Assembly (NCBI GenBank): GCA_023382535.1
Contig: JAHDWA010000001.1
Coordinates: 62,001 to 126,000, forward strand
Source of the DNA: Anaerolineae bacterium
GTDB lineage: Bacteria; Chloroflexota; Anaerolineae; 4572-78; J111
DNA: 64,000 nt
Direction of reading: 5' to 3'
Positions within the stretch are counted from its first letter, which is position 1. Each line of letters starts with the position of its first letter. A program made the position numbers and the translations under genes. Under the pieces are notes generated by a model, which made no database searches, was not told where the DNA came from, and worked only from the letters and a program-made list of their open reading frames with translations. Shown piece by piece: positions 23,747 through 32,505 of this stretch.

Positions 23747-25306
23747 ATGAAATACGAAGGCAACATTCTCATTGTCGATGACCAATTAAGCGCCCGCGAG
23801 GTTTTGCGGGTTGTGTTAGAAGACAAAGGCTATCACTTGGTCTTTGCCAGCAGCGGCAAGGAAGCCTTAAACCAGGCCATCAAACTGATCCCGGACCTGG
23901 TGCTACTGGACGTGATGATGCCCGATATGGACGGCTTTGAAGTCTGTCGCCGCATGCGGGCCGATCAACGTTTAGTGGAAGTGCCGATTATCATGCTCAC
24001 CTCGCTAGATGACCGGGACTCTCGGTTGCGGGGTCTGGAACTGGGCGTGGATGATTTCATCACCAAACCGTTCAATTCAGCCGAGTTGCAAGCCCGGGTA
24101 CGGACGATTACTCGCCTCAATCGCCAGCGCCCCCTGCATCTCCTTGAATTGCAGGCTGAACGCGATCGGACCCAGGCTATTTTAGAAGCGTTAGGCGAAG
24201 CGATTGTCGTCACCGATGCCAATGGGGTCATCCAGTATATTAATCCGGCCGCTGTGGCCCTGACCGGCTTTACCCCGGCAGAGGCCATCGGGCAGAGCTG
24301 GCGGCTGTGGCAAATCGCAGACTCTTCCGCTCATCTGTATAACGAGATTTTGGCCGTGGTTCAGGCGGGTCAAACCTGGCGGGGTGAGATTGTCAGTAAA
24401 CGTAAAGACGATACCCTTTGTGATACGGCTACCACCATCGCCCCGCTGTTTGGCCCTGGCCATCGCAGCCAGTCCGTCGGTTTTGTTAGTGTGCAGCGGG
24501 ATATTACTCCACTCAAAAAAGCAGAGCAGGCCAAGGATGAACTTGTTTCCAATGTGTCGCACGAATTACGCACCCCCCTCTCGGTGCTGACCCTGGTTGG
24601 TGATAATCTGGACATGCTCTACGAGCGCCTGGATGACGACAAACGGCGGAAAATGATTCGCGACATCCAGAAGCATACCCAGGTGCTGGGTGAACTCATC
24701 GGCGATGTGTTGGAGATTTCGCGCCTTGACAGTGGCCGGGTGTCTCTGGAGCGTGAACCGTTGGACCTAGCCCAACTGGTTCAGGCTGAGGTCACCGAAA
24801 TCCTACCCTTGGCCGAGCAAAAAGCCCAACACCTGCAGGTAAGCGGCCTGAAACAGTTAAATGTGTACGGTCATAGTGCCCAACTGCGGCAGGTCGTTCG
24901 CAATTTATTAAACAATGCGATTAAATACACGCCGGAGGGGGGCCAAATTCACTGTGAGTGCCTGACCCTATCTACCCCAACCCCACCGGGCAGCCTGTCC
25001 CAGGAAACTGGCTGGCCAGGACAGTGTAACTTATCCCGTGGAAGGTGGGCGGCTTTCAGGGTGAGAGATACCGGTATCGGCATCAGTGCAGAAAATTTAC
25101 CCTATGTGTTCGAGCGTTTTTACCGGGTGAAGACGCAGCAAACTATTCGAGGGACAGGACTGGGCTTGTCTATTGCCCGCAAGTTAGTTGAGTTGCATGC
25201 TGGAAACATTGCCGTCGCCTCGATCCCGGATCGGGGCAGCATTTTTGCTATGTATTTGCCATTATCAGAACAAAATGAGGGCAGGGAGGACAAAGACAAT
25301 GGATAA
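23747..25306 (+). CDS. Receiver-first PAS histidine kinase
   Basis: The 519-residue protein has a receiver (about 1-120, Asp in LVLLDVMMPDMDG, Lys in FITKPFN), PAS (about 135-260, very like the PAS of the preceding kinase), a dimerisation helix (VSHELRTPLSVLT) and HATPase (N-box NLLNNAIKYTPEG, G-box GTGLGLSIA). The kinase core is of the common PhoR/BaeS type. It overlaps the following PhoB-like regulator by 8 bases, so that regulator is its likely target. Confidence 0.93.
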   Translation: MKYEGNILIVDDQLSAREVLRVVLEDKGYHLVFASSGKEALNQAIKLIPDLVLLDVMMPDMDGFEVCRRMRADQRLVEVPIIMLTSLDDRDSRLRGLELGVDDFITKPFNSAELQARVRTITRLNRQRPLHLLELQAERDRTQAILEALGEAIVVTDANGVIQYINPAAVALTGFTPAEAIGQSWRLWQIADSSAHLYNEILAVVQAGQTWRGEIVSKRKDDTLCDTATTIAPLFGPGHRSQSVGFVSVQRDITPLKKAEQAKDELVSNVSHELRTPLSVLTLVGDNLDMLYERLDDDKRRKMIRDIQKHTQVLGELIGDVLEISRLDSGRVSLEREPLDLAQLVQAEVTEILPLAEQKAQHLQVSGLKQLNVYGHSAQLRQVVRNLLNNAIKYTPEGGQIHCECLTLSTPTPPGSLSQETGWPGQCNLSRGRWAAFRVRDTGIGISAENLPYVFERFYRVKTQQTIRGTGLGLSIARKLVELHAGNIAVASIPDRGSIFAMYLPLSEQNEGREDKDNG

Positions 25307-26033
25307 TATGACTGCCATCTTAGTTGTTGATGACGAACCGGACTTGCTAGACAATGTCAGTTTGGCCCTAGAAGCAGAAGGATTCCAGGTGCTTACGGCC
25401 ACAGGCGGGGCCGAGGCGTTGGATTTGCTGCGGTCGCAAACAGTTGATCTGATCCTGGCCGATATTGCTATGGCCGATATAAATGGCTATCAACTGTACG
25501 AAAAAGTCCGGCAAAATCCCGACTGGGTGATGATCCCGTTCATCTTTTTGACGGCTCGGACTATGGACAGTGATATCCGTTATGGCAAGGAACTGGGCGT
25601 GGATGATTACCTGACCAAACCCGTGCGCGGGTTGGATTTGCTGGCCGCCGTGCGGGGCAAGTTACGCCGGGTTCAACAATTACTCGAGGCGGTGCCTCAA
25701 GCGGGGCTTTCGTCTGAGAACGAATTTCTTGAGGTGGGACGACTGCAGATTGACTCGGCCCAACATCGAGCCTGGCTAGGTGAACAGGAGCTTAGACTGT
25801 CGGCCAAAGAATTCAAATTATTAGAATACCTGGCTCAACAGACCGGCAAGATTGTCTCGCCGCAAGAGTTGATCCAGGTCACCCACGACTTGAATACTGA
25901 TCCTATCGAAGCCGGTGCGTTGTTACGCCCTTTCATTCTTTCGATCCGCCGCAAGCTCGGCTCAGCGGTAGGAGAGATGGGGCTGATTGAAAATGTCCGT
26001 GGGGTTGGCTACCGCTTGGTTGTACCCAATTAG
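25299..26033 (+). CDS. PhoB/OmpR-family winged-helix response regulator
   Basis: The protein has a receiver (about 1-120; DDEPD, Asp in LILADIAMADING, Lys in YLTKPVR) and a C-terminal winged helix (about 145-240; LSAKEFKLLEYLAQ and a final RGVGYRL). I chose the ATG at 25299 because it has AGGGAGGA 8 bases upstream and starts directly with the receiver; this gives 244 residues and an 8-base overlap with the kinase gene. It is the only DNA-binding output at the 3' end of the signalling block and is probably the transcriptional endpoint for one or more of the kinases before it. Confidence 0.93.
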   Translation: MDNMTAILVVDDEPDLLDNVSLALEAEGFQVLTATGGAEALDLLRSQTVDLILADIAMADINGYQLYEKVRQNPDWVMIPFIFLTARTMDSDIRYGKELGVDDYLTKPVRGLDLLAAVRGKLRRVQQLLEAVPQAGLSSENEFLEVGRLQIDSAQHRAWLGEQELRLSAKEFKLLEYLAQQTGKIVSPQELIQVTHDLNTDPIEAGALLRPFILSIRRKLGSAVGEMGLIENVRGVGYRLVVPN

Positions 26034-26115
26034 GCAGGGGTTTTAATCCGTTGGTGGTCGTGAGCCGGAGCCGAAGTGTAAAAGAAACGGGGGTGTTTTG
26101 ACCAAGAGGCCCTCC

Positions 26116-27096
26116 TCATTTCGTGGTCAGGGTAGCGCCGATTGAGGGCAGTTTCCCCTGGCCTTTCCTGCCACCTGCCTGGGGTTTCGGTGCAGGTGGG
26201 GTAAAACGCCCATTCCCATCTACTTCAAATGGATTCACCTTACCCTTCATAGGGCGGGCCAACCGCTTCTTGAAGGCGAGGGACAAAATATCAGGACCTA
26301 TCTCCTCCTGGCCGCGCTCCCCGGCCAGCACCGCCGCCAGGTTCATCAAGTTCATAATATGGGCCACCACGCCCCCAGTGGCATAATAAATGCGATAAAG
26401 CAGCTCGGTCCGGGGTATCGCTTGGGCCAGGGGTAGTTTGGCCTGCTCGACATATTCGATAAACCTGGCGAATTCCTCGATGGTCGCTGTTTGGGCTGGC
26501 TCCCAGGCAAAGGGTTGGAGTGTCTGGCGAGCCGCAAACAAGCGCGCCAGCTGGGCGTTGGCCTCCAGGATCAGCTCGACCTTGCCTTCGATGCCGACGA
26601 CCAAAAAGGGCGCTTTGGTCTCCTTGATGAGCACCTTGAGCCAGTCGGACACGGCGCTTAAGATGTGGTTCGTTTCGCTGTCAATCAGGTGATGAAAATC
26701 GTCCAGGATGACCAGTTGGACGCCGCAGTCTTTGATCAGACCAATCAAACGCGCGTTCATCGCCGGCAGCGTCCCCTTGTCGGCCGCCGGGTCGCCCAGG
26801 ACCCGCAGCAGGTGACAGGCCATCCCTTTGACCGTAACCGGCGAGGGGGTCTCGACGTAAAAAACCGGGATGGTCGTGCCTTCATCCGTCTCAATGCGGG
26901 GGAACAAGGCCGTGTAATCCAGCGCCAGGGTCGTTTTGCCCGCTCCGGGGACGCCTTCCAGCGCCATGCACTGGGGTTCGCCGGCAATGGCCGTCATGCG
27001 CTGGCATAAGCGAATCTCGTCGTGCAACTCTCTGAAGCGGGGATAGCGGATAAGCGGGATTTTGCCCTTCTCGGCGAAATTGTCAGGCGTGTCCAT
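26116..27096 (-). CDS. tnsC: TnsC-like AAA+ transposition regulator
   Basis: This 326-residue ATPase has Walker A GVPGAGKTT (about residue 50) and Walker B LVILDDFHH (about residue 130), as in TnsC/TniB/MuB-type regulators that form filaments on target DNA and hand the site to the transposase. It lies 24 bases downstream of tnsB on the same strand. Its 3' end faces the end of the PhoB-like gene with 82 bases between, in which I see no terminator or transposon end. Size and motifs are normal for the family. Confidence 0.92.
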   Translation of the reverse strand: MDTPDNFAEKGKIPLIRYPRFRELHDEIRLCQRMTAIAGEPQCMALEGVPGAGKTTLALDYTALFPRIETDEGTTIPVFYVETPSPVTVKGMACHLLRVLGDPAADKGTLPAMNARLIGLIKDCGVQLVILDDFHHLIDSETNHILSAVSDWLKVLIKETKAPFLVVGIEGKVELILEANAQLARLFAARQTLQPFAWEPAQTATIEEFARFIEYVEQAKLPLAQAIPRTELLYRIYYATGGVVAHIMNLMNLAAVLAGERGQEEIGPDILSLAFKKRLARPMKGKVNPFEVDGNGRFTPPAPKPQAGGRKGQGKLPSIGATLTTK

Positions 27097-27120
27097 CCGG
27101 TTTGCCTCTCTTTGGGTTTA

Positions 27121-29202
27121 CTATGTCTCATTCTTTGGCCTGGCCGTTTTCTTCGGGAGAATGGGGCATTGGCCGGGAAGGGATGTACACCAACTCCCAC
27201 CCGCCCCCCCTTGGCTTATCCCGGTTCTCGGGCTGCGCAACGCTGGTAGGCTCAGGCAGTACCGGTGTGGCCGCCTGCACTTCAGGCAGCGCCGGGGGAC
27301 ATCTGCCGGCTTAGACCCTTTGTCCGCCACGCTGGGAGGCTGCCCACCCCGATCCCAGCGGGCGATGCGCGAGCGCGTACTGGTGCGTTTGCGCGTCCGG
27401 GCCCGGTCCACGATCTGTTGGATCTTGAGTTTAGCCCGGCCCAGCGCGGCCAAGTCCACCTTCTGCGCTTCCTGGCGGGCCAGGTTCAAAATCACTTTGT
27501 GTTTCCACAACGACACGCTCTGCGTGTACGCCTGGTCGAGGGCAGGCACTTCAAGATACACCTCTTCAAACGGATCGCGGACGTACAGGCGGCTCAAATC
27601 GCCCGGATGATACTTGAATTTAACCGGCGCTCCCTTGAGCCGTTTTCGGAGCGGCGCTAAATCGGGATGGTTGTACCGCAGGTGGAGAAATTCGAGGCCG
27701 TAACGCTGGATCACCCGGCCATCTTTTTTGCCCAGCAGGATCAGGAGTTCGTCCTTATGCGCCGGAAAACGGGGAAAGAAATCAGCTTGAGCCGCCTCCC
27801 AGCGGCGAGCCGGGATGCCGTTTAAGCCCCGGTGGAACCGCTCGGCGTAGACGTCCACGACAAAGATATTCAGCATTTGTTCCAACTCCGACAGCGAAAT
27901 GACTGCCTGCTGCCCGCTGTCGTAGTCGCCGCGCTGGAAAATGTTTGAAAAGGTCGTGCCCGGGAGCTGGTGAAACAGCCCGCTGTTCAGGCTGCCGAAG
28001 CTGCGCTCGATCCCCGCCTTGAATTCCGGCGTGCGCACCGGCGCGTAAATTAAGGTGATGCCCAGCAGGGCGCAGGCATCTTCCAGGTCCTCCCCGATAT
28101 ACTGCCGGCCACGGTCAACGATGAGAGTATTAGGCGTCCCAAAAGCCAGCCACGGATGCTCGGTATGGTACAATTTGCCGACATCCGGCTTGGGACAGAT
28201 CGCGTGGTAGAGGCACTCCATAACCGCATAATAGCTGGCCGGCTCAAAACCGACATAGTAGCCCAGGGGGTAGCGAAAGACAGTGTCCAGGCAGTAGGTC
28301 AAGTTGGGGCGGCCGAGGGGCAGGTTATCTGCCTCGTCAATGACCATCACATCAATCCGGGTATCGTCTATCTCCACTCGCTCTAGCGCCCGCCGGGGAT
28401 AATTCATTTGCCCGACCGGGTCAAACTCACGCCTGGCGGCGCGTTGACCATGTTTCGCCGTGAACCGCTCCCGCAGATCCAGGGCCTCGATCCGCCGGGC
28501 AAGCGTGCTCCGGTCGGGCAGTTTCAACTGCTCGTTCTCCGGCAGCAGGCGATTTTCTTCGGCCATTCGCGCGGCGGTGAAGTGCAGAATGTCATCCAGG
28601 GTGACGACCTCGCGGCGGTAGGCGTGGTCCTTGATAACGCTGTCAACCAGGTTCTTGACCTCTGTCTCCAGGCGCGACTTCCCCTTGCCGCCGCAAGCGG
28701 CGTAGTGATCAATCAGGGCGCGCAGGTTCTGGCCGCTCTGGGTGTAATTACGGAGCCAGCGAAAAATGGAACGCCAGCTTAGACCTTTGAAAAACGGCTG
28801 CTGGGCCGGGTCAGCCGCAATTTCAGCCTTGACCTCGGCAATTCTTTGGTTGATGGCCGGGCGGGTCCGCTCGTGAGAAGCCAGGGCCAGCAGCGGCTTG
28901 ATCACGTGCAGACGAAACCGGGCCCGGGCCACCCATTTCTCCGGGTAATCCGACAATTCTAACGGGCTTTCTTCTGGCAGGGGCTGTGGCGAGCCGCCGG
29001 GCTTCCTGGGCCGGGTTTCGATGACGAACTTGAGATCGCCGGCGAACAGGGCCTCAACCAGCGCCGGCAAATCCACCACTTTGATGGCTGTCGTGTGCAT
29101 CTCCTCGATATTGATTTTGCCCTCGGGCAGCGGCCGTTTGACTTCCCAGCGGCTGCCGTTCCAATCGAACTGCTTGCCGGTCGAAAAACGGTGGGCGCTC
29201 AT
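27121..29202 (-). CDS. tnsB: TnsB-like DDE transposase; C-terminal tail appears frameshifted
   Basis: The 693-residue protein has N-terminal helical DNA-binding regions and an RNase-H-type catalytic core with Asp in VEIDDTRID (about 278), Asp in LIVDRGRQY (about 364) and Glu in AGIERSFGS (about 400). It cuts and joins the 3' ends of the element. Its ATG overlaps the stop of tnsA (ATGA). The last 60 or so residues read as Arg/Cys/Pro-rich sequence, while one added base at the G5 tract 27294-27298 opens a frame ending GWELVYIPSRPMPHSPEENG and stopping near 27134. In this family the extreme C-terminus contacts TnsC, so the shift, if real, may disable the transposase. Confidence 0.9.
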   Translation of the reverse strand: MSAHRFSTGKQFDWNGSRWEVKRPLPEGKINIEEMHTTAIKVVDLPALVEALFAGDLKFVIETRPRKPGGSPQPLPEESPLELSDYPEKWVARARFRLHVIKPLLALASHERTRPAINQRIAEVKAEIAADPAQQPFFKGLSWRSIFRWLRNYTQSGQNLRALIDHYAACGGKGKSRLETEVKNLVDSVIKDHAYRREVVTLDDILHFTAARMAEENRLLPENEQLKLPDRSTLARRIEALDLRERFTAKHGQRAARREFDPVGQMNYPRRALERVEIDDTRIDVMVIDEADNLPLGRPNLTYCLDTVFRYPLGYYVGFEPASYYAVMECLYHAICPKPDVGKLYHTEHPWLAFGTPNTLIVDRGRQYIGEDLEDACALLGITLIYAPVRTPEFKAGIERSFGSLNSGLFHQLPGTTFSNIFQRGDYDSGQQAVISLSELEQMLNIFVVDVYAERFHRGLNGIPARRWEAAQADFFPRFPAHKDELLILLGKKDGRVIQRYGLEFLHLRYNHPDLAPLRKRLKGAPVKFKYHPGDLSRLYVRDPFEEVYLEVPALDQAYTQSVSLWKHKVILNLARQEAQKVDLAALGRAKLKIQQIVDRARTRKRTSTRSRIARWDRGGQPPSVADKGSKPADVPRRCLKCRRPHRYCLSLPALRSPRTGISQGGAGGSWCTSLPGQCPILPKKTARPKNET

Positions 29203-29843
29203 CGGTCCCTCCTCAGGGGTAAGGTCACCGGCGAAGCAGCCGAGATCGGGGCATCGTCCACCGGGACAGCCACTTCATGCCGGAAAGCCAGGTGGTAAAC
29301 CGCGATCAGCCCCTGGGCCGGCGCCCCCGGCGCGGCGGAATGGGCCAGGTCAAGGACGGTGAGCGGGGTGTTGGCTTCCCACAGCCGGGCCTGCAGGCGG
29401 GACCGGATGGCGGGACCAATTGAATGCCGGGCAAACGGCCACAGGAATTTCACGTTCGTGAGGCGGCAGCCCGCGCGGAGTTCTTCGTCAGTAACCACCT
29501 TAAAGCGCCAGCCCCTCGCCTCACACCAGCTTTCCGCCGCCGCGAATTTGCGCTGGTTTTCCTCGGTCTTCACGAATTTATCGGGCTTGCACTCGATCAA
29601 CCAATCCTGTCCCCGGCGGATCAGGTGAAAGTCCGGGGTGTAGTGATGGGCCTCCCCCTCGAACTCGTAGGCGAGGGTCAGGGGCTGCTCTTCAAACCAG
29701 CTCACCTCCCGCTCATATTCCAACAGGTGGAGGTAATCCAGTTCCAGGGTTGATTCAAAAGCGATCATTCGCCCCATTTTCAATGAGGGGAACTTTCCCA
29801 CCACGTTTTTGCGGCCTCGCTGAGAGACTTTTCGAACCGGCAT
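29199..29843 (-). CDS. tnsA: TnsA-like endonuclease
   Basis: The protein has the TnsA restriction-like fold with catalytic residues Glu30, Asp71 (in YTPDFHLI) and Glu84-x-Lys86 (IECKPDK), followed by a C-terminal helical domain that would bind TnsC. TnsA makes the 5' cuts at the element ends, which allows cut-and-paste movement. I chose the ATG at 29843 because AGGAGG lies just upstream; an earlier in-frame start would run into the operator region. The gene overlaps tnsB by four bases and is the first gene of tnsABC. Confidence 0.92.
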   Translation of the reverse strand: MPVRKVSQRGRKNVVGKFPSLKMGRMIAFESTLELDYLHLLEYEREVSWFEEQPLTLAYEFEGEAHHYTPDFHLIRRGQDWLIECKPDKFVKTEENQRKFAAAESWCEARGWRFKVVTDEELRAGCRLTNVKFLWPFARHSIGPAIRSRLQARLWEANTPLTVLDLAHSAAPGAPAQGLIAVYHLAFRHEVAVPVDDAPISAASPVTLPLRRDR

Positions 29844-29879
29844 AGACTCCTCCTGTGGGCAGAACTTATGTGCGGATAC

Positions 29880-29907
29880 TTGACAAATCACCGGGGGCAA
29901 TCATAAT
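29880..29907 (+). promoter_or_regulatory. Candidate promoter for the XRE regulator
   Basis: TTGACA (29880-29885) and CATAAT (29902-29907) are spaced 16 bases apart. Transcription would start near 29914, inside the first palindrome downstream. This fits a promoter blocked by the regulator it expresses. Confidence 0.6.
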
Positions 29908-29911
29908 TCAA

Positions 29912-29970
29912 TGTATCCGAAATGATACAGATGAGAACATTTGTTCTGTATTGTATCACCAAAGATACAA
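29912..29970. promoter_or_regulatory. Three phased palindromes, likely XRE operators
   Basis: Three inverted repeats lie in the tnsA-xre gap: TGTATC-6-GATACA (29912-29929), GAACATTTGTTC (29935-29946) and TTGTATC-6-GATACAA (29951-29970). Their centres are at 29920.5, 29940.5 and 29960.5, exactly 20 bases apart, about two helical turns. The outer two share arms; the middle one differs. The layout suggests cooperative binding of a dimeric repressor on one face of the DNA, controlling both tnsABC and the regulator. Confidence 0.7.
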
Positions 29971-29993
29971 AGAGTCAAAGTGGAGTTTTTCTG

Positions 29994-30290
29994 ATGATAC
30001 AAGAGGTGGCAGGCTACGACCCGGGTCAGCGGAGAACGGAGATAGGCCGGCGTATCCGCGAGGCCCGCATCCAGCATCACTTGACCCAGACCGAGGTGGC
30101 CGAGATATTGGGCTGTTCCCGGATCAAGCTGAATCGAGTCGAGAACGGCAAGGCCGACCTGACCGCCCTTGAGCTTGATCTCCTGGCCTACGCCTTCCAG
30201 CTGCCGGTCGCCTTTTTTTTCTCGACGGAGGGCGGGTTAGTTCAACGGATCGTCTGGTCGTCTGAGCCGGAGCGAGGGCTGGTCAAGTAG
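29994..30290 (+). CDS. XRE-family helix-turn-helix regulator
   Basis: The 98-residue protein carries a Cro/C1-type helix-turn-helix (about 15-70; LTQTEVAEILGCSRIKLNRVENGKAD). I chose the ATG at 29994, which has GGAG eight bases upstream and leaves the palindromic operators outside the coding sequence; a longer frame from 29922 would overlap them. It is divergent from tnsABC and upstream of tniQ. It is probably an autoregulated repressor of the transposition genes. Confidence 0.85.
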   Translation: MIQEVAGYDPGQRRTEIGRRIREARIQHHLTQTEVAEILGCSRIKLNRVENGKADLTALELDLLAYAFQLPVAFFFSTEGGLVQRIVWSSEPERGLVK

Positions 30291-30393
30291 GCTGAAACTT
30301 TACACCAGGTTCGCTCGCGCTGGGATATGTTACGGCGGTAAAGGCCAAATCTTCTAAGCAAGATGCGATGCCCTGGAGAATTGAGGTCTGACG

Positions 30394-32190
30394 ATGAAGA
30401 AAATTCGCCGTTTCTTGCGCCTCTCTCTCTTGCTCCCAGGGGAGTCGTTACCCTCGTTCCTGGTTCGCCTGGCCCAATTGAACCATTACCCGAACCTGAT
30501 GACGATCGGTCAATTGTGCCGGGAAAGGCTGTCCCAACCGGACTCAACCACCTGTCCCACCAGGACGGAGACTTACGAAGTTCTGGCGGCGTTGGTGAAA
30601 ATTAAAGCTGACGATCTCTATCAGGCCTCGGCCCATCGGTTTGCGGCAAGCCTCAACCCGCCGACGCAAGCAAGTGAAACGACGACCCTGCCCTCCGGCC
30701 AGGTGGTTTCGCTTCTAACCGGGTTCAGCCAACACCAGCTCGTTTGGTCCGAGACCAGGGCGCAGTATTGTCCCCTGTGTCTGGCCGAGGCGGCTTATCA
30801 CCGCCGGGGCTGGTTGCCAAAGATCGTGACGGTCTGTTTGCCCCATCACTGCTTATTGGTCAGCGGCTGTCCGGGATGCGGTCAGAAGATTAAGATCGGC
30901 GAAATTGTTGCCGGCTGTTGTGCCAACTGCGGCTTTGTCTTGGCTCAGGCCCCGGTCGTCAGCGCGGCCGAGGACGAGTTTGGCTTGTTCAGCCAGGCCG
31001 CGATCCAGTTCTGGTTGACTCTATCCCCGGAACCGGGCGAGTACCGGCAGTATGCCCTTCCGGAGCAGCCTGCTCCGGTCCTCCATTATTTTCTTTACGG
31101 CTTGTTCTCCGCCATCAGTCGCCTGGTTCGTGATAGTTGGGCCTATCTCTACGCCTCACCCACCGTCAAGCCGCCTGCATTTCCCCTCAGAAACAGCAGA
31201 CCGGGCAGCCAGGCCGAAGCTTATCTTCTCTATGCCACCGCCCTGAAAGGGATCATCCATTGGCCGGATGGCTTTTACGAGCTCCTCGAGGCGCTGAAAT
31301 GGCGAGACAACCGCCGGCCCAATCAAAGTATCGCCCGCGATTTTGAACAACTCCTGGCCCGCTGGTTAGGGCGCCACTGGCAGCATCCCGCCTTTCAGTT
31401 TCTCCAGGAGAAATTTGACGAGTATATGCTGCATGACCCCAGGGTGGCTTTGCCTTGCAATGCCCTCATTCATCGCATCTATGGCCCGCTTCGGGCTAAA
31501 TTTCCCTATATGACCCTGGAGGAAGCCGCCGCAGTCTTACACTTCTCGCCGCAAACGATGGAACGCCTGGTCCGGTTGGACTGGTTGGTACGCTGCGAAC
31601 CCGCTCATAATGACCTGACCCAAGCCTACACCTTCGTCAACTGCGCCGAGGTGAGGGCCCTCGAACAACGCTGGCATAACGGCATTCCTCTCTCCGACGC
31701 AGCCCGCTTACTCGGGACGTCGGCTGATTTGCTGCAAGGCTTGATCCATACCGGGGTAATTCTGTTAGGTCCTGAGGGTTCAGAGGAGCTTATTCACATC
31801 AAGTTGCGGCCTCGCACGATTGAATACTTGCTCGCCGAGGTGCGGAGTGAAATCATCACCACCGCGCTCATAGATATTGATCTGACCAGGGTCGTTCAAT
31901 TATTGACCGACCGGGGGTTTCGGGTTATTTCCGTTTATGAGTATGCGCTGGCCCAATTCTTGCGGCATTTAAGACCGACGACCTCCTGGCCGTTTAACAA
32001 GTCAGAGCTCTTCGACGATGAGCTGGTTGTAGTATCGGGGGATATACGACTTCATCATCGTCAGACTGGGGAGCAGCAAAATCCAATTGAAATGAAAAAG
32101 CTGGTCTTGCCCCTGCGAAAATGGACAGACCCCCATTGGTTGAGCGCCATTCTCCCGGAAGGAGGCAAGGTTAAGGCAACCTATCGCTGA
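30394..32190 (+). CDS. TniQ/TnsD-family target-selection protein
   Basis: The 598-residue protein has an N-terminal TniQ domain (LPGESLPSFLVRLAQLN at about 14-30) and Cys/His zinc-binding motifs (CPLC at about 128, LPHHC with CPGCG at about 150-165, CCANCG at about 178). A long C-terminal region follows, with helix-turn-helix-like segments (for example TLEEAAAVLHFSPQTMERL). The size is that of TnsD rather than the short TniQ of CRISPR-associated elements, so it probably binds a specific attachment site itself. It starts about 100 bases after the XRE gene and ends just before the right-end repeats. Confidence 0.9.
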   Translation: MKKIRRFLRLSLLLPGESLPSFLVRLAQLNHYPNLMTIGQLCRERLSQPDSTTCPTRTETYEVLAALVKIKADDLYQASAHRFAASLNPPTQASETTTLPSGQVVSLLTGFSQHQLVWSETRAQYCPLCLAEAAYHRRGWLPKIVTVCLPHHCLLVSGCPGCGQKIKIGEIVAGCCANCGFVLAQAPVVSAAEDEFGLFSQAAIQFWLTLSPEPGEYRQYALPEQPAPVLHYFLYGLFSAISRLVRDSWAYLYASPTVKPPAFPLRNSRPGSQAEAYLLYATALKGIIHWPDGFYELLEALKWRDNRRPNQSIARDFEQLLARWLGRHWQHPAFQFLQEKFDEYMLHDPRVALPCNALIHRIYGPLRAKFPYMTLEEAAAVLHFSPQTMERLVRLDWLVRCEPAHNDLTQAYTFVNCAEVRALEQRWHNGIPLSDAARLLGTSADLLQGLIHTGVILLGPEGSEELIHIKLRPRTIEYLLAEVRSEIITTALIDIDLTRVVQLLTDRGFRVISVYEYALAQFLRHLRPTTSWPFNKSELFDDELVVVSGDIRLHHRQTGEQQNPIEMKKLVLPLRKWTDPHWLSAILPEGGKVKATYR

Positions 32191-32205
32191 CATTAGTGGC
32201 AGGAT

Positions 32206-32489
32206 AGTGCCAAACTTTACGTAGGGTTTGCCTTAAGGACTGCGCTGAGGACAGTGCCAAACTTTGTGAGGCAAAAATTGGAGTCGGATGATCCCAGCCT
32301 TTTTGGTCAATTCTTGGTAAGGGGAGTGTCAAACTTTATGAATTTCCTCCGATTTTGGAAAGAGGGTAGTGTCAAACTTTATCCTCCGGATTATGGGTAG
32401 TGCCAAACTTTATGAGCGCCAGTGCCAAACTTTAGGCAAAAACTGGGCCTTTTTGCCCCCTGTAGTGCCAAACTTTATGCGATCCGACA
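32206..32489 (+). repeat. Tn7-like right end: seven AGTGCCAAACTTTAT repeats
   Basis: Seven direct copies of a 15-mer (consensus AGTGYCAAACTTTAT) start at 32206, 32253, 32325, 32368, 32399, 32421 and 32464, with irregular spacing that tightens outward. The last copy is 11 bases from a terminus that reads TGTCGG on the minus strand (ending at 32489), followed by GTAGG as a possible target duplication. This is what an array of TnsB binding sites looks like. Confidence 0.8.
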
Positions 32490-32505
32490 GTAGGATTGTA
32501 GGAAA

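Larger units (their letters stand above)
26116..32489. mobile_element. Tn7-like transposition module with right end; left end not seen
   Basis: The block holds tnsA-tnsB-tnsC (minus strand), a divergent XRE regulator with tniQ/tnsD (plus strand) and a repeat array that ends at a TGT...ACA-type terminus at 32489 (TGTCGG on the minus strand). Having tnsABC transcribed away from the right end matches Tn7, where cargo and the left end lie beyond tnsC. No inverted copy of the repeats is visible between 26034 and 26116 or elsewhere in the window, so the left boundary given here is only the end of tnsC. The element may be decayed or may extend left past the window. Confidence 0.75.

Noticed and set aside
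25960..25980. GTAGG as the left target duplication of the Tn7-like element
   Set aside because: The pentamer lies inside the conserved end of the PhoB-like gene and has no TGTCGG or repeat beside it.
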